Positions 1-29,385 are shown, counted from the first letter of the stretch. The stretch: DNA of 64,000 nucleotides from Numida meleagris (GCF_002078875.1 NC_034415.1:20690039-20754038); one strand, 5' to 3'. Notes: a model not told the origin generated them from the sequence alone. Translations and numbers: made by a program.

Positions 1-11
1 GTAGTAGAATT

Positions 12-127
12 ATACTCTGGTTTCTCTTCAGATCGTATAAATCTTTCGCCTTTTACTAAAGATTTCCGTGGAGAGGAACAAGCACGAGTGTCGTGGAATT
101 TTTTGAGGCTCTGCTTCGGCAGAGCTA
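12..127 (+). ncRNA. RNU5: U5 spliceosomal snRNA gene, copy 1
   Basis: Full-length 116-nt U5 small nuclear RNA, the U5 snRNP RNA whose loop I holds the exon ends during both splicing steps. Seen directly: the 5' start ATACTCTGG, the invariant loop I segment CGCCTTTTACTAAAG, the descending arm of stem I, an Sm site AATTTTTTG, and a 3' terminal hairpin with a UUCG loop ending AGAGCTA. The length equals that of human U5. A 3' box follows at 139-150. The promoter lies off the left edge. An exon of the ARMH1-like gene starts at 223, so this snRNA gene sits in an intron or immediately upstream of that gene, in the same orientation. Human RNU5 genes are, from memory, also located at 1p34.1. Confidence 0.97.
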
Positions 128-138
128 TCCTATTGCTG

Positions 139-150
139 GTTAAAAACAGA
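139..150 (+). promoter_or_regulatory. snRNA 3' box of U5 copy 1
   Basis: GTTAAAAACAGA lies 12 nt after the RNA 3' end. It fits the snRNA 3'-end processing box (GTTT, N0-3, AAA, R, NN, AGA) used by Integrator. The same sequence follows U5 copy 2 and recurs in the array at 20842-21140. Confidence 0.8.
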
Positions 151-222
151 GTGAAGTAGCGGGGGACGGTTAGGGAGGGTGCAGGCTTGCTGTCTTGCTG
201 GTAACCGCTCTTCTGTTTTCAG

Positions 223-3200
223 CCACCCGGCTGCTGCAGGTCCTCGTGGCTCGCCGTGCCCGGCCTGCTCTGCTCTCCGGCCTGGTGGCTCTGCTGTCCC
301 CTCCCGGGAGGAAATCGCGTGCTAAAGGTAATAGCGCTGTACGGGTGTGCTGTGCTGCGCCCGTGGGCACCGTACTGCCTCCCCTCCCATCTCACGTCTT
401 ATAAATGTGTCAAAGCATCGCTCTCATTTTCCTCGTGTTCCTCCTGCAGACTCAGTGCTGCACCCGAAGGAGCCGACACTAGCCTATGTTCAGCAGGCAG
501 CTGCTGCTAAAGCTATCGGGTAAGGAAACTTGGAGCAAAACCCACAGGAGCATGCAGAGGGCCCCAGAGGAGCATCTTCCTTTGAATAGGAAAGGACGTA
601 GCAGGATCAAGTGCACCCTCAGCAGTTTGCTGATGACACCAAGCTGAGTGGTGCAGTTGACACAGTAGAAGGGAGGGATGCCACCCAGAGGGACCTGGAC
701 AGGCTCTAAAAGTGGGCACACGAGAACCTGATGAGGTTCAACAATGCCAAGCGCAGGATGTTGCTTTTGAGTGAGGGCAATCCCAGGTACATGTACAGAC
801 TCTTTGAGAGAAGCCCTGTAGAGAAGGGCTTGGGGGTCCTGGTGGACGAGATGCTGGACATGAGCCAGCCATGCGCTCCTGCAGCCCAGAAGACCAACTA
901 TGTTCTGGGCTGCATCAACTCGGTGGGGGCAGCAGGGAGAGGGAGGAGACTGTCCCCCTCTGCTCTGCCTTTGTGAGGTCCCGTCTGGAGCACTGCATCC
1001 AGGCCCTCAAGCACAGGAGGGATGTGGAGCTGTTGGAGCGGGTCCAGAGTAGGCCACAAAGATGCACAGATGGAGCACCTCTTTTATGAAGAAAGGTTGA
1101 GGGAGGTCGGCTTGCTCAGCCTGAAGAAGAGATGGCTCGAGGGACACCTAATTGCAGCCTTCCAGTGCTTGAAGGGAGCTTACAAGCAGGAGGGGGACTG
1201 ACTTCTTACACAGTCTGATAGTGATAGAACAAGGGGGAACAGCTTTAAATTAAAAGAGGGGAGATTTAGATCAGATTTTAGGAAAAAATTTTTTGCTCAG
1301 AGGGCAGTGAGTCTCTGGCACAGAGACATCAGCCACCCAATGGAAGAATGTAGTACCTATGACTGACAGCAGAATCCCTACATTTAGCTGCTTGTGCGAA
1401 AGTCTGTACAGTCACTATGAATTTCCTGCAGTGTCCACAAGATAGTGCTATGGGAACACTTCTGCAAAAGCAGGTGGTGGAAAAAAAAATCCTGCAAAAG
1501 CAGATGAGTTTAGTGGGTACGGAGACATAGTCACAGAAGCAGTGGCATTGGTGATGGTTCCACTTTGAGTCCTGGGTTCTTCACATTCATGCAGGAAACT
1601 TTCTAGAATTTAATATGCACCAGGAAGCTTCTGCCAATAATAGAATAACTGTTTCTCAGGAAAAAAAAAAAGCTAAATGGTTGACAAGCCATGCTCAGTC
1701 AAATGAGTCAAATGTTTGAGATCCTTTTTACTGTCTTCTGTCTGTTCATGCCTCCATAGGGATCACACCAGGTCTCTACCAAGAGGGCCAGGCTCAGTTT
1801 ATTGTGTGCCCCTTCCCCTGCACAGGGTAGAGGTTGATGGCCTGTCTTATTGCAGCGTATTAGCCAAGGAGTCAGCAGAAGTGGCTGAAGAGCTGATCCA
1901 GCTGAAAGTGGTGCATGGCCTGATGGTTGCGGTGGGGAACCTGGATTATGCACTCAGCCAGAGGAATGCCAGCATCTCCCTGGAGGTGGGTGTGATGGTA
2001 TACAATGTTTGACATCATAGCATGCAGTGTCTTTCCAGAACACTTGAACAGAAAGGCTCCCTGCACTGTTTTAGTGAGGTTTTTGTTTGTTTCTGAGCAC
2101 AGCAGACTTCACAAAAGCAGGAGTGGCGCTTCATTCAGGAAATAGCTGTACTACTTGTTCTATTTGCCTCCCTCCTGGCAGCCACCACAAAGAGGGTATT
2201 GGGAAGCCAATGTTCACCCTCACACACCTGTTCTACCCCCCCCGGCTTGCTCTGGGGGGCTGGCAGAGTCAGATTTAAGTGTTTAACCAAGGTAGTTTCC
2301 CTGCATCTAGACACTAGCACAGCTAAGCAGGCTACTTTGTCCTGCTGGTGCTGCTTAAAGAGCTTTGGCTGCCTCAGCACAGCACTGCGATGGCTGGGAT
2401 AGGAAGGGACAATACTGTGAGCAGTGGGAAAAGGACTGAATGAGGGGTAGCCGAGAATCAGACTACTCAGGGTGAAAAGGGGTTCATAGACCTATCTGGT
2501 AATGCAGAGGATCAGTGTACTATTCACCTGAGGAGACACAGACAGTACTGCTGTAAACATCCTTCCTCCTCTTATCAGTGAGCTGGCACTGGGGACAGCA
2601 GAGAGGAATAAGGTAGGGCTTAGAGCAAGGACCAGCAAGTTCCTTCTTAGTGTGTTCATGAAGTGCTGGCAGTAGCACTGAAGCTAAAGGGGATGGCTGA
2701 GGCAGTAACTGGCACATAATACTGAGGTTATCTGGAGCCACATCGTACATGCAGTTCCACCTCCATACACATGCATGCACACCTCTTATCCCTGTACACT
2801 AACTCTCTGTTCTGTTGCAGTACTTTGTCCGCACGTATCCCTTTGTGGAGGAGCACGTAAGGAAGGCAGTAGGACACACGCTGTTCCAGCTCTTTAAGGT
2901 AAGCATGCCTCCCTAACAGAGTTTATCGGTGGCACTGCAAGAGCTTGATCTGTTTTGCAGAGGTGTAGGGTCCGTACTCCTCACAGGAAAAAAAAAATCT
3001 AGTCTTGAGTAAGAGCCCAGAAATGAACCAAGCCCCCCTTGGAGAAGTGTTCACTTTCAGGCTGTGTTCAAGAAGATCTAGTTCAGGCCCAGAAGAGAAC
3101 AAGGAGGGATCTCAGACACCTGCTACTTCTGCAACAGTAGGAACTCTGCTTCAGAATATGGCAAGAGGTGACTCAAGCTCCTGCAAACCAGGACCCTCCT

Positions 3201-4115
3201 GCCTCTAGCTCCTGGGGTTGTGATACAGAGCACGAAAGCCATACTGGGTCCAGAGAAGGGTGGAGACAGCGTTTTGTTAATTGCACCCAGGTCCCTCCTG
3301 TTTTACAAGCTACCCCTGATCAAAGCTAGATATAGCCAAGAGTAGTAACACCAGAAACAGCAGGACTGAGCAAGGGAACTGCCTTGTGCTTTAGTTTAAA
3401 CTCAGTAGGGCTCAACAGCCCTCTCACTCTAGCTGTACTACTGTCTTAGTATGCTGCACCAAGTGCTACGAGACAGCCTAACACTATTGCTGCCTCTTCC
3501 AGGACTGCCCTGAGACATGGTACACAAAAATAGATCCAGCCCAGGCTGAAGAACTGGCCTCCAATCTAGTGGACAGCCCCAAAGACACAGCAAAGATGCA
3601 ATCTGCAGAAGGTAGGTGTAGAGCTGGGCTCAGTCACTTAAAAGCCCCTTTTCCAGCCTCACACATCCCCATTTGTTTTGGACTAGTATCTCCCCCTGAA
3701 ATTAAAGGGAATAATCTGTGGTAGAAGGCAGCCAGGAGACCAGAGCTGGAGTCTAGGGTAAGAGTGAATAACAATAGATTGGTCCTTGTGTACTCTGGTA
3801 TTTGTATATCTGCACATGGGAATTGGAGTTCACAGGATTGTTTTGTCCTTCTGGAGAAAAACTCCACAGTGAATTGAACAAGTAAGAGGCACCCAGCAGC
3901 ACCACCTATCTCCTATTTGCTTGTCCTCCCCCATCCTGGCCCTTTGCCTGCTCCTTTCCAGAGAATAAGTTGTGAGGTGCTATCTGGACCAGGCCACACA
4001 CAAGGATCGTGGATTCTAACTTGCTACAGCCAAGCTAGTAGGCAGCTCTACTCTTGTGTCCTTAAATACAGGTTTTGATGGACTGCTGAGCACAGCTTTT
4101 TATGCAGCATGTTGA
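223..4115 (+). CDS. ARMH1: ARMH1-like armadillo-type protein, 3' exons (5' part outside window)
   Basis: Six phase-consistent exons: 223-327, 450-519, 1856-1985, 2821-2898, 3503-3611 and 4072-4115 (TGA). Together they give about 178 residues of an alpha-helical, leucine/alanine-rich protein with armadillo-like character, for example [19 protein letters not shown] followed by [18 protein letters not shown]. Each exon has a consensus AG acceptor and, except the last, a GT donor, and the frame stays open across every join. I name it ARMH1 (C1orf228) mainly because that gene neighbours KIF2C in human; I cannot confirm identity from sequence memory. The short last exon (ending FYAAC) is the weakest part. 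Introns hold a CR1 LINE fragment. Transcription converges on KIF2C. Function is not established from the sequence. Confidence 0.55.
600..1345 (+). mobile_element. CR1 LINE fragment (sense orientation), truncated
   Basis: Recognisable chicken-repeat-1 sequence in the third intron-scale interval of the ARMH1-like gene: the stretches reading GCTGATGACACCAAGCTGAG, the AACAATGCCAAG segment, GGCAATCCCAGGTACA and the LAQPEEE-type 3' part. Reading frames through it are broken by stops, and the usual 3' ATTCTATG tail is missing, so it is a dead, doubly truncated copy of the non-LTR retrotransposon. Confidence 0.88.
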
Positions 4116-4538
4116 CTATTTCCCCCTGAGCCCATGGAAGATGCATATGAAGTAATATCCTGGGCTGCTGCTGAAGCCTAACCAAACTGCTTTGGTTGGA
4201 GGGAGTGACAGGGTCTTTCGTACCTGCCTGCTGTAAAAAGAACTGATCCACTCACTGCATCATATTGAGCTTTGCTAAAGTGCAAGAGACTTGTTTAGAA
4301 ACATGCCTGTTTCCCCCTTGCTTGGGAAGTTCTATGCATCAGGATCTCAGTTAAAAGAGAACATTTATTTTAATGTATTTTTATGCAAACATTACAAGCG
4401 CAAAGACTTTAAAAAGAAAATTGCTCCAAGAAATTAAGGTACCTCTACAGCACTAGACAGTCTTTACGGACTGTTAAAACTTAAGCAAAATCAGCAAGAA
4501 ATGTGTTTTAAGATTCAAGTTAATTAAATACAGGAACA

Positions 4539-4544
4539 TTTATT
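4539..4544 (-). terminator. Candidate KIF2C polyadenylation signal
   Basis: AATAAA on the minus strand about 400 nt beyond the KIF2C stop codon. A second minus-strand AATAAA lies at 4364-4369 and could be a distal site. Either choice brings the KIF2C 3' end within about 250-430 nt of the last exon proposed for the convergent ARMH1-like gene. Confidence 0.55.
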
Positions 4545-4949
4545 TGAGAAAACTTCGTAAAATACTAATTTTTTTTTTTTAGACAATTACATATAGTCCA
4601 TTTTCTTCCTAGAAAAGTTTTGCAGTGTTTTCAAACACATCTGGAACCAAAAATTACATACATATTAGAAAGTTATACATGTGTATCTACTTCTCTAATA
4701 GAAGTTCACTGTCATTAATAAAGGACCAGATACGAAACTAGCAGACTCTCAGCCCTCCCCCCCCCAAACCTTGAAGGGGAGGTTTCTAGCAGAGCCTCTA
4801 CAGAGTACCCTGATAAAAGACATGAAGAGAGAGAGGCTGCCATGTTTGCTGCTCTCAGGCACCCTACTGCATTTAATAGTAGTTACACAAACCACTGACA
4901 AATATGCAAGACATACAGAAGATTGCTTGCAAACCAGGTTTTGCTGTAT

Positions 4950-19963
<15,014 letters not shown>

Positions 19964-20195
19964 GGCGCGGCGCTCCCGTCCCGGCAGCGGCACGCACGGT
20001 CGGGCAACGGCCGCTCGTTTAAACGCCGCGCGCCGCGGGGACTACCGGGAGAATGCGGCGGGGGGACCACGAGTCCCAGCGTGCCTTGCGCGCGGGGAGG
20101 CCGGCAGTCACAGCCGGGGGGAGGGGCAGCGGCGCCGCGGTGCACGCCGGGAAGTGCAGTTCGGAGTGAGAGTGCGGTAGCGCGCATGCGCAATC
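19964..20195 (-). promoter_or_regulatory. KIF2C CpG promoter with ZNF143, NRF1 and CHR-like sites
   Basis: GC-rich stretch directly upstream of the KIF2C start, with no TATA box. Visible motifs: TTTAAA at 20018-20023, a possible cell-cycle homology region as used by DREAM/MuvB at G2/M genes; a ZNF143/SPH-type block at 20066-20090 containing GTCCCAGCGTGCCTTGCG; a GGAAGTG ETS core within a second ZNF143-like block near 20139-20160; and a perfect NRF1 palindrome GCGCATGCGC at 20182-20191. Motif identities follow known consensus sequences; function is inferred. Confidence 0.6.
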
Positions 20196-20309
20196 GCCGC
20201 CGTGCTGGATCGAAGGCACGCACTGTCTGTAACGGGGTGCTGAGCTGGAGGGAGAGCGCGGGGTCGCGCTTTAGACAGCAAGAACCAAGACACTGCTTCT
20301 TTGTTCATT

Positions 20310-20321
20310 TCTGTTTTTAAC
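20310..20321 (-). promoter_or_regulatory. snRNA 3' box of U5 copy 2
   Basis: Minus-strand GTTAAAAACAGA, identical to the box after copy 1, placed 12 nt after the 3' end of U5 copy 2. It lies about 350 nt upstream of the KIF2C start codon. Confidence 0.78.
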
Positions 20322-20332
20322 CAGCAATAGGA

Positions 20333-20448
20333 TAGCTCCGCCGAAACAGAGCTTCAAAAAATTTCACGACACTCGTGCTTGTTCCTCTCCACGGAAATCT
20401 TTAGTAAAAGGCGAAAGATTTATACGATCTGAAGAGAAACCAGAGTAT
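20333..20448 (-). ncRNA. RNU5: U5 spliceosomal snRNA gene, copy 2 (variant 3' hairpin)
   Basis: Full-length 116-nt U5 on the minus strand. Nucleotides 1 to about 80, including loop I, are identical to copy 1. Differences cluster around the Sm site and 3' hairpin: GTGGAA becomes GTGAAA just before the U run, GAGGCT becomes GAAGCT, and the hairpin loop and 3' arm change. The 7-bp 3' stem still pairs (AGCTCTG with CGGAGCT, one G-U), so the variant looks functional rather than decayed. It has its own PSE-like and DSE-like promoter elements at the correct distances and a 3' box. It is transcribed toward KIF2C. Confidence 0.95.
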
Positions 20449-20495
20449 AACTCCACCCCCCTCCCCGGCCCTGGTCCCCCCCGCCCGCTCGCCAC

Positions 20496-20513
20496 CCCTA
20501 GCACACGACGACC
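20496..20513 (-). promoter_or_regulatory. Proximal sequence element (PSE) of U5 copy 2
   Basis: About 48 to 65 nt upstream of the U5 start, the standard PSE position for SNAPc. On the minus strand it reads close to TCGTCGTGTGCTAGG and aligns with the block at the same distance from U5 copy 3 (TCACCGCGTGCTAGC), which is nearer the vertebrate consensus start TCACC. Assigned by position plus conservation between the two copies. Confidence 0.65.
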
Positions 20514-20644
20514 CGCCGCGCTTTTGTCCGCTCGGCCCCGCACCGCTTGGCCCCGCCCCGTCCCGCTCCGCCCGATCCCGGCGGCTGCTCAGGCACGGAG
20601 CGGCGGAGCCCGGCGGGCGCACGGGCGCGCACAGCACGCTGCGT

Positions 20645-20682
20645 ATGCTAATGAGACGCATGCTAATGAGACGCATGCCAAT
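20645..20682 (-). promoter_or_regulatory. Distal sequence element of U5 copy 2: three tandem octamer-like sites
   Basis: Three 15-bp tandem units whose cores are ATGCTAAT, ATGCTAAT and ATGCCAAT (20645-20652, 20660-20667, 20675-20682). On the minus strand each is one or two mismatches from the Oct-1 octamer ATTTGCAT. They lie 197-234 nt upstream of the U5 start, where snRNA distal enhancers normally sit. Confidence 0.7.
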
Positions 20683-20841
20683 GAGAAAGCGCCACGCCTC
20701 CCTCAGCCCTGTGCTCAGCTGGGGGCGGTGCGCGGCTGCGCGGAGCTGTGCGGGACAGCGCTAGAGAGTCTGGAAAACTGAAAGGAACTCGGAACGTTCC
20801 ATTATCAGCAGAAGCCAATTTGGCACAACTGAAACGCGCAC

Positions 20842-21140
20842 TCTGTTTCTAACCAGCAGTGGGAGGGCTCCGCCAAAGAGAAGCCTCCAAAAAATGCACG
20901 ACACTCAGAAAATCCCACGACACTCGTGCTCGTTCTGTTTCTAACCGGTAGTGGGAGAGCTCCGTGGAAGGGAAGCCTCCAAAAATCCCACGACACTCAA
21001 AAGGTCCCACAACACTCGTGCTTCTTTTAACCAGCAGTGGGATGACTCTGCCCAAGAGAAACCTGCAGGAATTCCACGACACTCAGAAACTCCCACAACG
21101 CTCGTGCTTGTTCTGTTTTTAACCAGCAATGGGATAGCTC
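20842..21140 (-). repeat. Tandem array of ~90-bp units derived from the U5 3' half plus 3' box
   Basis: Three complete units starting at 20842, 20934 and 21023 and a fourth starting at 21112 that runs into the gap (periods 92, 89, 89). Read on the minus strand, each unit begins inside U5 at AGCACGAGTGTCGTG, continues through an Sm-like T-run, the 3' hairpin and the 3' flank, and ends with the 3' box (variants of GTTAAAAACAGA). The 5' half of U5, including loop I, is absent. Within each complete unit the GAGTGTCGTG plus T-run segment is duplicated. The 3' stem is still pairable in the first two units; the third has a degraded Sm site. Not a functional U5 as such. Confidence 0.88.
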
Positions 21141-21835
21141 NNNNNNNNNNNNNNNNNNNNNNNNNNNNNNNNNNNNNNNNNNNNNNNNNNNNNNNNNNNN
21201 NNNNNNNNNNNNNNNNNNNNNNNNNNNNNNNNNNNNNNNNNNNNNNNNNNNNNNNNNNNNNNNNNNNNNNNNNNNNNNNNNNNNNNNNNNNNNNNNNNNN
21301 NNNNNNNNNNNNNNNNNNNNNNNNNNNNNNNNNNNNNNNNNNNNNNNNNNNNNNNNNNNNNNNNNNNNNNNNNNNNNNNNNNNNNNNNNNNNNNNNNNNN
21401 NNNNNNNNNNNNNNNNNNNNNNNNNNNNNNNNNNNNNNNNNNNNNNNNNNNNNNNNNNNNNNNNNNNNNNNNNNNNNNNNNNNNNNNNNNNNNNNNNNNN
21501 NNNNNNNNNNNNNNNNNNNNNNNNNNNNNNNNNNNNNNNNNNNNNNNNNNNNNNNNNNNNNNNNNNNNNNNNNNNNNNNNNNNNNNNNNNNNNNNNNNNN
21601 NNNNNNNNNNNNNNNNNNNNNNNNNNNNNNNNNNNNNNNNNNNNNNNNNNNNNNNNNNNNNNNNNNNNNNNNNNNNNNNNNNNNNNNNNNNNNNNNNNNN
21701 NNNNNNNNNNNNNNNNNNNNNNNNNNNNNNNNNNNNNNNNNNNNNNNNNNNNNNNNNNNNNNNNNNNNNNNNNNNNNNNNNNNNNNNNNNNNNNNNNNNN
21801 NNNNNNNNNNNNNNNNNNNNNNNNNNNNNNNNNNN
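21141..21835. other. Assembly gap (695 N) inside the U5 repeat region
   Basis: Runs from the fourth array unit to inside U5 copy 3. The true length is unknown, and the missing sequence probably contains more array units and the 3' end of U5 copy 3. Confidence 0.98.
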
Positions 21836-21927
21836 AAAAATTCCACGACACTCGTGCTTGTTCCTCTCCACGGAAATCTTTAGTAAAAGGCGAAAGATTT
21901 ATACGATCTGAAGAGAAACCAGAGTAT
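21836..21927 (-). ncRNA. RNU5: U5 spliceosomal snRNA gene, copy 3 (3' end lost in gap)
   Basis: The first 92 nt of U5 on the minus strand, identical to copy 1 from ATACTCTGG through loop I to the start of the Sm T-run, where the assembly gap begins. Its upstream flank resembles that of copy 2 (shared CCGGCCCTGGTCCCC, PSE block and octamer position), so the two are duplicated transcription units rather than dispersed pseudogenes. It is head to head with RPS8, about 380 nt between start sites. Confidence 0.93.
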
Positions 21928-21972
21928 AACCCATCACTTTCCCGGCCCTGGTCCCCCTGCCCGCCCGCCACC

Positions 21973-21989
21973 GCTAGCACGCGGTGATC
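21973..21989 (-). promoter_or_regulatory. Proximal sequence element (PSE) of U5 copy 3
   Basis: Minus-strand TCACCGCGTGCTAGCG, 46-62 nt upstream of the RNA start. It matches the beginning of the vertebrate PSE consensus and is conserved with the equivalent block of copy 2. Confidence 0.7.
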
Positions 21990-22134
21990 CCTTCGCTCCC
22001 CGCTTTTCTTGGCCTAATCCCGTCCCCGCACCACCGCGCCCCGCTCCCGGCCCCACACAGCCCCGAGCGGCCCCGCGGGACCGGCAGCGAAGCGCAGCGC
22101 TGTCAGTGTCGCGCCGCCGCTGTGCACGCTGGGT

Positions 22135-22142
22135 ATGTAAAT
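22135..22142 (-). promoter_or_regulatory. Octamer-like distal element of U5 copy 3
   Basis: ATGTAAAT (minus strand ATTTACAT, one mismatch from the octamer ATTTGCAT), about 208-215 nt upstream of U5 copy 3. It also lies about 170 nt upstream of the RPS8 start site, so it may serve both directions. Confidence 0.6.
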
Positions 22143-22248
22143 TCCGGAGCCATATGTTAATAACGGCTGTAGCTAGGCCCGCCCGCTTCCGCGTTCCTGT
22201 CGCTACCGCGTCTCCCGGCAACGGCGCCCGCCCGTGGTGGTGGCGCGA

Positions 22249-22256
22249 TGACGTCA
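22249..22256 (+). promoter_or_regulatory. Consensus CRE in the RPS8 promoter
   Basis: Perfect palindrome TGACGTCA about 60 nt upstream of the probable RPS8 start. A pyrimidine stretch at 22308-22314 (CCTCTTT) is the likely 5'-TOP transcription start, giving a 5' UTR of about 20 nt, typical of ribosomal protein mRNAs under mTOR control. Confidence 0.65.
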
Positions 22257-22330
22257 CGGCATCGCGAGAATTTGCGGCGGCAAACCGCCCCGTGATCCTT
22301 TGCGCCGCCTCTTTGCGCCAGTGCTGCGCC

Positions 22331-26891
<4,561 letters not shown>

Positions 26892-26917
26892 AAATCAACT
26901 GTTCTACTGAAAGAACC

Positions 26918-26923
26918 AATAAA
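26918..26923 (+). terminator. RPS8 polyadenylation signal
   Basis: AATAAA 27 nt after the RPS8 stop, giving a very short 3' UTR as usual for ribosomal protein genes. A second AATAAA lies at about 26939. Confidence 0.85.
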
Positions 26924-26959
26924 CGCGCGAGTCTCCATAATAAATGGGTCGTGTGCTTA

Positions 26960-29385
26960 TTTATGTGTGGAGGGGGGCTTGGGTAGCTCCTTATGCCTGT
27001 AAAATGTGAAAGCAAGAAGGCTCTCCTGGCATCACCGAGTGCTTTTCTGTCTTGAGGCAAACTCTGAGCCTGCTTGCTGTTGATTAAAACGTCTTGCTGG
27101 GTTCTGCAGCAGTGACTTCGTGAACCGAGTGGATGTGGAAGAGCTGTCAGCAAGGATCAACAGCTGCCTCATCCTGGTGCCAAAAACTTGACATTGGCAA
27201 CTTCTGGAGATGTTTTTCTACAAATATCTTTGCAAGAATAATTAAAGGAGATGTGAGGAAGCTCAAGTGGCAGATTTCCAGTGCTAAAAAATATGACTGC
27301 GGAGGGAAGGTGCAGATCTCCATTCCTGCTGGAGTTTTGGCTTCTTGGGAGCAGAGTGGGTCTGGGAGGGCACGTGTTGCCCTTCTCCCTGTGGTACCTT
27401 AGGTAAGCACTGCACCGGGGACCTTGTGCCCAGCTGCCTCAGGAGAAGGATGCCCACCTAGCAGCTTCAGAGCTGCAGCATGGCATTTGCTAGACTGCAT
27501 CTGGCTGAAAGCAGATGTCAGCCCTGGCCCCTGCAGCTGCTACCTCCTACCTGTTGTCCATCCTCTGGTTGGCACCAGCAGCCCTGTTTGCCGTGGCTCA
27601 GTGCTTTCTGCCTGGTTGCACACTCACTTTCAAGGTCCGGTATCTTGTTCTAAGCCAGCTATTGGCTAAGTATCTGCACTGGCAGTGACTGGCTGGTCTT
27701 TCCCTGACCTCCTGGTCTTGTTCTGGTGCAAGAGAAATCCCTTCTAGCAGAAGGGCCGGGCTCTCTTTGTGGCCTGCCCCTTTCGAAAGCTGGGTACAAG
27801 TGCCAGCTTTTTACGTTGTCACTTATGGCAGGATTAGAGAGATGCGGAGCTTTTTCCACATGTTTGGAGGCATCTGGTGACAAATAACTTCACAAAGTCA
27901 CTGTAGCATCCAGGCTTCTAGTTCCCGAGTGCTCTGGGCAGGTAGGGGCAGGCTGAATGTTCACACACCTGGTGCCTACTGCTAAGTGCATGCTCTGCAT
28001 ACCTGACCTACTTGCACATGCCCACAAAAGGCTCATTTATTCATGGGAATGCTCTGATGAGATGGAAACTGGCTGCAGCCCAAACCTCGCGCTTAAATCT
28101 CAGCTGGAGCAGTCTGTGCTCAGCTTGCCCCCAGCAGAGCTGTAGCAAATGAAGTGTGCGACCTGATCGTGGTGCCTCTTTCCATCGGGCAGCCCTTGCA
28201 TTCCTTCCCTGGGTAAGGTGCTGAGCTCCAGCCCTTCGGTGAGGGCCACCTGCCTCGCAAATAATGCTCGTACAGGTTTTTCTGTGGTGCTCTGCCCTGG
28301 CAGCAGACAGCAGGTGGTGCTAGCGGCCACGGATGGCCCGAGCTGCCGGGATTCATCCTGCTTTGCTGCCAGGGGCTGGGGTGGATCAGCATCGTGGATA
28401 GGGACACCAACCATCAGCCAGTGGTACCGCTGCCCTGCAGCCCAGCTCTGTGCTCACTACAAGGGTGAAACGGGCACTTCGGAGTCTCAGCGCAGGCCCT
28501 GGCTGGGCGTGATGTTTGCACAAGCACATTCTTTCTCCATAGTGATCCCATGTAAACTTTCCCTGCTTTCTAGCAACGCGTTTTGCAGAGAGGTGGGGCG
28601 GGTGCGATAAAGGGCGTTTGGGAGAGATGCGTCACAGCAGCTTCCTCCGCGTTTGCCTTGAGCCACTCACCCTCTGCGGAGAGCAAACAGGATTCAGGGA
28701 GTTCCTGGGGGACTTTGTACAGAGGGAGAAACTGAGATGAGTTTTAGGGTAAAGGCAGGAGCTGTAAACCTGTCCACGATGGGCAGGATTACAACTGATC
28801 CATCAATGGGCAGCCTCGCTGTCACTGCTGCCAAAGGTGACAGCCCGTGGGAACGGAGCCGGCACCCATTGCCGTGCTGCAGGGACATGGGAACGGGGCA
28901 GGGTGGCAGCTAGCCAGGGTGTGTGGCACCGCCAGTCCCCACGGTGACACGGGCACAGGGCCTCGTGCAGCTGGGAGGCGGGAGACATGGCTCCTGGCAT
29001 GGCTGTGCGCGGTGATTTACTGTCAGCATGCAATGTGCTGAGCCAGATAGGTGCTGGGTTATACTGCATGAACTCGGATAGGGTCGTGAGTGCCAGTGCC
29101 TTTGTCAGGCCTGGTCTAATTCTGGGTGAGTTCTTTAAAAAGGAGATTTTTAGCAACCCTGCTGATATAATCAGGGAGAACACCTCTGGGTGTGGGAATC
29201 CACCTGAAGAGGCTGAAAGCACCTTTTGCTTTGAAGCACGTGGCTGTGTCACCTGGTCTGAAGCCCTGCAGACATGGCGGTGACAGCACATGGGATGGAA
29301 TTCACCCACTTTCAGGATGCAATTGATGTCCCTGCCCCTCACTGCTGGAGGTAACAACAAACATCCTCAAAGCCAAGGTTGGCAA
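26960..29385. other. Intergenic region RPS8-BEST4, no gene recognised
   Basis: About 2.4 kb between the RPS8 poly(A) site and the BEST4 3' end. Short open frames on both strands show no family motif, and I found no RNA gene or clear transposon. Confidence 0.6.

Noticed and set aside
731..1089. Short open frames with gag/ORF-like flavour near 0.7-1.1 kb
   Set aside because: Fragments of a degenerate CR1 LINE broken by stops, not a host gene.
20941..21980. Long open frames (250-317 codons) across 20.9-22.0 kb on both strands
   Set aside because: They exist only because the run of N contains no stops; the ends are U5 snRNA and array sequence.
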